Positions 59,801-64,000 of a stretch of 64,000 nucleotides of DNA are shown one piece after another. This stretch comes from Teratosphaeria epicoccoides (Eukaryota; Ascomycota; Dothideomycetes; Mycosphaerellales; Teratosphaeriaceae), in contig JADDMT010000128.1 in NCBI GenBank assembly GCA_021401465.1, positions 1-64,000 on the forward strand, written 5' to 3'. Made by a program: the position numbers and the translations under genes. The notes beneath the pieces were generated by a model, which saw only the letters and a program-made list of their open reading frames with translations, was not told the origin of the DNA and ran no database searches. The number at the start of each line of letters is the position of its first letter. Position 1 is the first letter of the stretch.

Positions 59801-60200
59801 TCTTATAATGTGATAGCATGCTCTACGCTATTAACGCGCTTAAGCTTAGTCACGTCCTTCTTATTAGTAAACATGTTAGCAAAGTCCTTGACCCTATTAG
59901 GAAGAGGCTTTAGTCCTACTGTTTTAGTAGTAGCGACTACAAACACCTAGGATTAAGACATAAGCTTAAGACACAAAGTTAATGTCTACGTAATTATTAA
60001 GTAGCATGTCTGTCTTAACTTTGTCTCCTTCTATAATAACAATAGCACTACTTAGGCGCTTTGTAGGTACTAGGGCTATGTCTAGTCCCGAAGCATCTTT
60101 GCTTTTAGTCGAGGCTATAGAACGGCTCCTTAACTAGTAACTAGCCCTTACGCGACGTACTGCTACTATCCTCTTATGTAGTAAGTAGGCTCGCACATAG
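56830..60200 (-). pseudogene. C2 pol, RIP-damaged
   Basis: Minus strand. Chromodomain about 56880-57010, integrase about 57300-58500, RNase H about 58550-58900, RT with YLDDILI near 59318-59345, protease about 59880-60150. The protease region is shorter than in C1: the C1 segment at about 37110-37430 has no counterpart here (junction near 59955). TAG and TAA stops. Confidence 0.84.
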
Positions 60201-61258
60201 CGTCAAGCCTTAGTTAGCTGCACTATTTCTACCTTGTAGGTAGAAGCTGTCGCTTCCCTCTTTAGTACACGACAGTCCCGCGCCTAATAGCCGGGTTTAC
60301 TATAGTTGTAGCAGTTGTTATTCTTATTAGCTACCCGCTACTACTCTAAGCTAGTAGCGCTAACCTTCGAGAATCTCTACTAGGCTTCTTACTGTTACCC
60401 CTGTTAGGCTTTTTTAGGTCCCGTTAGTTTTAATGCTTACTAGTAGTATGCTTATGTAGAGCATATAAGCCTCTTACTCCTAACTGCTTAATCTAAGTCG
60501 CTAGGGAGATTAGTTTGTCCCTAGTCTTAGATGCCTAGTAGTACACTATAATAGCCTCGCTTAAGGCATCTTGCAGCTTTACGAGTAGGTACTACATGCG
60601 CTATTTAAGAGTATATAGTTCTATCTACTCTTCTAGCGTAGCTAAATACACTGCAAATAGAGAGACGCTTTGCTTCTTGCCCTGCTTAGTAGTCTCGTAC
60701 TACTAGGCTACAGTTAGCCCGCAATTAGCAGGATCCTTAACTACGTCTACTATCTCCTAGCAGAACATCTCCTACGTATATTCTAGCGCTAAGTCAGCTA
60801 CCTTGTACCTATTATGCTAGGCGTCCGACATGTCCCCTTTAAGGAACATGCTAGTGTATATGATCCTTACATGCGTACTACTATAGGCCGTGCCTAACAA
60901 CGCGAACACCTTCTCTAAGTAGCGGATAAATGTCCTTGCTTCTTTTAGTGTCTTCCCTAAGAACTTAGGGGGCGGTTTAAGGCGTAGTCTACTATAGTCA
61001 GAGCTAGCGAGTTAGTTAATTATGTTAACATTACTAACTCTGCATGCGCTTACACTACGCTACGTTAGCTTGTAGATCGTATAGGCATTATGCTTTTACT
61101 AGCTCCGCCTGCTCTTTCTCTAGGCAAGCTTTCTCTTTGTCTTTAGTTTCCTCTATAACGCTGTAGGCGTCCTCTCCTTCTTTAAGCTAGCCGTTAGGTT
61201 AATGCTAGATACGAGCAGGCGTGTAGCCTGCTTAGCTAGGGGTAGGAATACTAGTCAT
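60200..61258 (-). pseudogene. C2 gag with damaged zinc knuckle
   Basis: It starts at ATG 61258, 45 bp after the 5' LTR. Capsid with the same blocks as C1 (about 60800-61000). The zinc knuckle near 60285-60330 reads C-Y-N-Y-S-K-P-G-Y, stop, A-R-D-C. Here the second Cys and the His are Tyr, while in C1 the first and last Cys are changed. Stops are TAG or TAA. Confidence 0.78.
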
Positions 61259-61302
61259 TATAAGTGCTCTATAGGCTATAACTAGGGTAGAGTGATTAGA
61301 AT

Positions 61303-61507
61303 TAATATAGTATGTAACTAGTAATTAATACGTAGGTATGTAGTAGCGTAGAGAGCCTATATCTCTAAGTATAGAGTAAGGTCCGAAACTAATTACTACC
61401 TTTGTTCTATTATAAAGCGTAGTGTATAATATGCGCCTATGTACGTTATATGTAGCTTGGCTTACTAGTCTAGCTGCCTGAGCCTATAGGCTAGTTGTCT
61501 AGTATTA
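61303..61507 (-). repeat. C2 5' LTR
   Basis: The 205-bp partner of 55088-55292, from TAATATAGTATGTAACTAG to TTGTCTAGTATTA. CTAATTACT (61389-61397) pairs with AGTGATTAG (61291-61299) of the primer-binding region with one G-T wobble. Confidence 0.9.
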
Positions 61508-61512
61508 TTATA

Positions 61513-61520
61513 TTTTAATA
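61513..61520 (-). repeat. Last bases of the right E LTR
   Basis: TTTTAATA, matching TTTTAACA at 1264-1271. It is separated from 54835-55087 by C2 and its target duplication. Confidence 0.65.
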
Positions 61521-61586
61521 GTATTAATATAGTAGATTCGTATTAGTATATAGGATATTAGTAACGTTTAGGAATTAACTAGACGT

Positions 61587-62340
61587 ATGAACCTTAAAGG
61601 CGCCTCCCTAATTAAAGGTTCTATGAAGATATTAGACAAACAGAGCTTCTTCTATAAGCTTATTAGTAACAAGAGCGACGTTTATTGTCTGACTAAATTG
61701 TTCTTCGCACTTTTAGAGCTAGTCGAAATCTATAAGGATAATTTAGACGTAATCATAGTAGATTGTACTTCTTAGACTAATGTCTATAGCATTCTATAAA
61801 CTATACAGGTTATAGTCACGAAGATTAGTGTAGTCGTCGCTATTACTCGCTACCTTATGATTAAATAGCGAGAGTTAATAACAGCTTTGCTCTGCGCTTT
61901 TACTAGGAGACATAAGGCTAGCATAGTATTAACGATCCTTTAATACTACTTGACAACTAAGATCAAGCTTTTATAAAGCCGTTATACCTACATAGCACTT
62001 GACTCTCTGCTTATAACACATAAACAGTACTATTAAGATGATAGCTAGTATAGCGCTTAGTTAGCAGGCTATTAAGCAAGACGACAAGAATAGCTACCTC
62101 TAGCTGCAAGCAGCTAGCAGAACCCTACGACAAGCTAAACAATAATAAGAAAAGTCCTTAGTACGTAATACTAGTATATACTAGCGTATAGTATGCGACT
62201 ATTAGTACTTAGTGCTTACATAAGCTGTTACCCTTACTACAGAATATAGACAAGCTACTTAACCTACAGGAGCTTAATAATTAATACTTCGACAATCGCG
62301 ACTATATGAATATAGCTAAGCGCGCAAATTAACAGCTTTT
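61587..62340 (+). pseudogene. Mutator-like (MULE) transposase remnant
   Basis: The frame starts MNLKGASLIKGSMKILDKQ at 61587 and is open to 61775, then continues with TAG and TAA at Gln codons to about 62340. KLFFALLELVEIYKDNLDVI, then IIVDCTSQTN with one stop read as Gln, resembles the first-Asp region of fungal MULE transposases (pattern FFA...S.E...P.VL.DCTYKTN.Y). The following hydrophobic block (VIVTKISVVVAITRYLMIKQ) also fits. I cannot see the second Asp or the Glu with confidence. No terminal inverted repeats were found. It lies just outside element E. Confidence 0.58.
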
Positions 62341-63215
62341 GTCGCTAGCTTAATAGGCAAGCGTAATAACTACGTTAGCTAGGACTAGCGAACCTAACAC
62401 ATAACAAGGTCTAAGTCGTCTAGAGTAATCAGATCTAAATCATCTACTAATAATGCTTAGTTAGGATGCTTAGCTTCAAGCTTGCCGCAAGTAAGCCTAA
62501 GGGCAATTACTTGAAGCAAGTAGTTACTACGATTTCACGCTAAGTACTACTAGAAGATAGAGCTCTACTAGAGCATGTAGCTATAAGTAAAGCAGACGTA
62601 GCTATTAAACTCTAGCCTGTTAGTTAAAGCAAGGGTAATATTATTCTGAGGGTTGTATAGGGAGCGCTCTGCCGTATACTAGAAATGCTATAGTAGAGTA
62701 GCTATAAGATCAAGCTACTCGATTAACGAGGATATAGGAGCTACAGATGCAGATGTAGATGTAAGTAGCACATGTCTAAGCTTCCTCTATGTCATACTCT
62801 CCGCTAGCCTCATATTAACTGCTAACGTCCTATTAATCGCCATATCTAGAGAGTTACAGGCCGGTACTAAGATACATCTACTAGGAGTATAGTACTACTT
62901 GACTCTTGCCTTAACATTAGCTAAAGACTATAGTTTCTCTATACATAGCAAGATACAGGATAGTAAGCAAGGATTAGAAGAGACTAGTAAGAATGTCCTT
63001 AGGCAAGGCATAGCCCCTAGGCCTTCTAGAGCTACTACTAGCCCTAGTATCTGCTAGGGCAGGTTAGTTTGTTAACAAAGAGGGATTCGTACCTTGCGAA
63101 TCGATTAGGTATATGCTTAGTAGTAGCTATCATTAGAGTTAGTAGTCTGTTAGCAGTCATGCTATGTCAGGACTCGGAATTTAACGAACAGCAAAGCGTG
63201 CCTCTAGTACTAATG
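62341..63215 (+). other. No recognised gene; possible MULE tail
   Basis: A Gln- and Ser-rich frame with TAG/TAA stops can be followed from about 62330 to 62760, ending in short repeats (GATGCAGATGTAGATGTA, near 62737-62755). It may be the C-terminal part of the MULE protein. From 62760 to 63215 I see nothing. Confidence 0.35.
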
Positions 63216-63612
63216 TGTTACTAACCTTGTCATCGACTAAGCCTCAAGAGGAATAGTTAAGTCACGTAGGGCAATTATTCTTTAGAGAGGCAACAGTAAA
63301 CGGAAACGATGTAATCTAAAAGGAACAAAGGTTGAATTCTAATTAGTAAGATAATAACATAAGTTAAACGCGTTTAAGCTATAAGGGCATCTTAGTGTTC
63401 CTAAATACATAGGAGACATTAGCGTGTAACAGAGCATGTCTCTGTTATGCTCTGTTAGAAACTATGCTCTAATAGAGACAGTCTCTATTACTAAGCCATG
63501 TTCTCTGTCTTAGCTCCTACGGAAACTTCCGAAACAGAGTCGCATTATATGACTTAGAGGGCATCGTATGACTCCTCTATTACGGCGGTATTCTGTAACT
63601 TTATTCTGTAAA
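63216..63612 (-). repeat. B3 3' LTR, about 397 bp
   Basis: It begins TGTTACTAACCTTGTCATCG; its first 130 bp are divergent from other family B LTRs, then it matches B2 from TTCTAATTAGTAAG on. It lacks about 60 bp present in B2 near its inner end. The end CTGTAAA is a changed CTGTAACA-type end. Confidence 0.75.
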
Positions 63613-63687
63613 CTATCCCCCTTTTAGCTTAGCTTGTCCTAAGCTTACAAGTGTCGTTACTGTTCTATCTGTTTTTATCGCTTAATA

Positions 63688-64000
63688 ATGTCTTCTTCTT
63701 CTTCTCGCAAGAAACCTTTCTACCTTAGTCGAAAAGCTCTTGCCGCTAACATCGCAAAAACTGGCACAGAAATAGCTCCTTACAAGAATTGTCATAACGC
63801 TAAGGTTTCTCCTAGCTAACCTTAGCCTCGATGCGTTATTAGTCCTTAGTCGTCGAAATGCTTAGAATGTGTTCGAAAGAATTATAAAGAGTATGATGTT
63901 ACTCTCTCTGCTCCTTAATAGGAAAAGCTTCAGGATCTTTACAAGAAGCTTCGTCGAGATATTAAATCATTAGAAGAGGAGGAGGTCGATATCAGCAAAA
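63688..64000 (+). pseudogene. B3 antisense gene, N-terminal part
   Basis: ATG 63688 opens MSSSSSRKKPFYLSRKAL, then AKTGTEIAPYKNC. The first Cys of the B2 motif (C-K-N-C) is Tyr here (TGT or TGC to TAC), K-C-L-E-C is kept. The frame is broken by TAG or TAA at Gln codons and leaves the window in the coiled-coil part (IKSLEEEEV). Confidence 0.72.

Larger units (their letters stand above)
55088..61507 (-). mobile_element. C2: chromovirus family C, minus strand
   Basis: A complete 6.4-kb element with 205-bp LTRs (55088-55292 and 61303-61507), gag, pol with chromodomain and the antisense gene next to the left LTR. The target duplication is TTACA and TTATA, differing by one RIP-type change. It lies in the E LTR. 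Its LTR start TGATATAG shows that the ends are TGATA...TATCA. Confidence 0.92.
63216..64000 (-). mobile_element. B3: chromovirus family B, 3' end only
   Basis: The left part of a minus-strand family B element, cut by the window edge: LTR (63216-63612), polypurine tract (reverse strand AAAAGGGGGATAG, 63613-63625) and the start of the antisense gene. It is closest to B2. Confidence 0.82.

Noticed and set aside
1..64000. CRISPR arrays, bacterial operons, ribosome binding sites, tRNA or rRNA genes
   Set aside because: None seen. The repeats are LTRs and short tandem duplications, and the genes are eukaryotic retrotransposon genes.
1..64000. An alternative genetic code with TAG and TAA read as Gln
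   Set aside because: It would open many frames, but copies of one family differ at these codons, His and Cys codons change in the same direction, and non-coding LTRs show the same changes. RIP explains all of it.

Overview
This window is a block of nested, decayed retrotransposons from the repeat-rich compartment of a filamentous ascomycete. I found no host gene, tRNA or rRNA. Almost every reading frame is broken by TAG or TAA where CAG or CAA (or TGG) is expected. CpA and TpG look depleted while CpG-containing codons persist. This is the signature of repeat-induced point mutation (RIP) with CpA preference, which points to Pezizomycotina. The species is not identified.

Layers, outermost first. 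(1) At the left edge is a Ty3/Gypsy gag fragment, family G (1-393, minus). (2) A Ty1/Copia element, E, appears to span 1011-61520 on the minus strand. Its LTRs are 1011-1271 and 54835-55087 plus 61513-61520, its body is 41192-46495, and its outer flanks are GCATT and GTATT. (3) Inside E lie chromodomain Gypsy elements (chromoviruses) of three families. Family A: A0 (fragments 1617-2522 and 17747-18748), A1 (2523-17741, plus), A2 (25557-41191, minus) and A3 (46496-54459, plus). Family B: B1 (3389-10399, plus, inside the gag of A1), B2 (18749-25556, minus), a B solo LTR (27941-28450) inside A2, and B3 (63216 to the window end, minus). Family C: C1 (32228-39028, minus, inside A2) and C2 (55088-61507, minus, inside the right LTR of E). 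Two further solo LTRs lie at 7225-7466 (in B1) and 41813-41979 (in E). (4) To the right of E is a Mutator-like (MULE) transposase remnant (61587-62340).

The most notable feature is architectural. All three chromovirus families carry an extra gene on the strand opposite gag-pol, between the end of pol and the 3' LTR, convergent with pol. In families A and C a TATA box lies upstream of it. The products are unrelated in length and mostly unrecognised, but each has a Cys-x2-Cys type motif near its N-terminus; the family B products are followed by a coiled coil. All three families also show a primer-binding region complementary to a site inside their own LTR, as in the self-priming Tf1/sushi group.

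The elements work as ordinary autonomous retrotransposons would: capsid and nucleocapsid from gag, then protease, reverse transcriptase, RNase H, integrase and chromodomain from pol. Every copy here is dead through RIP, frameshifts, duplications and nesting.
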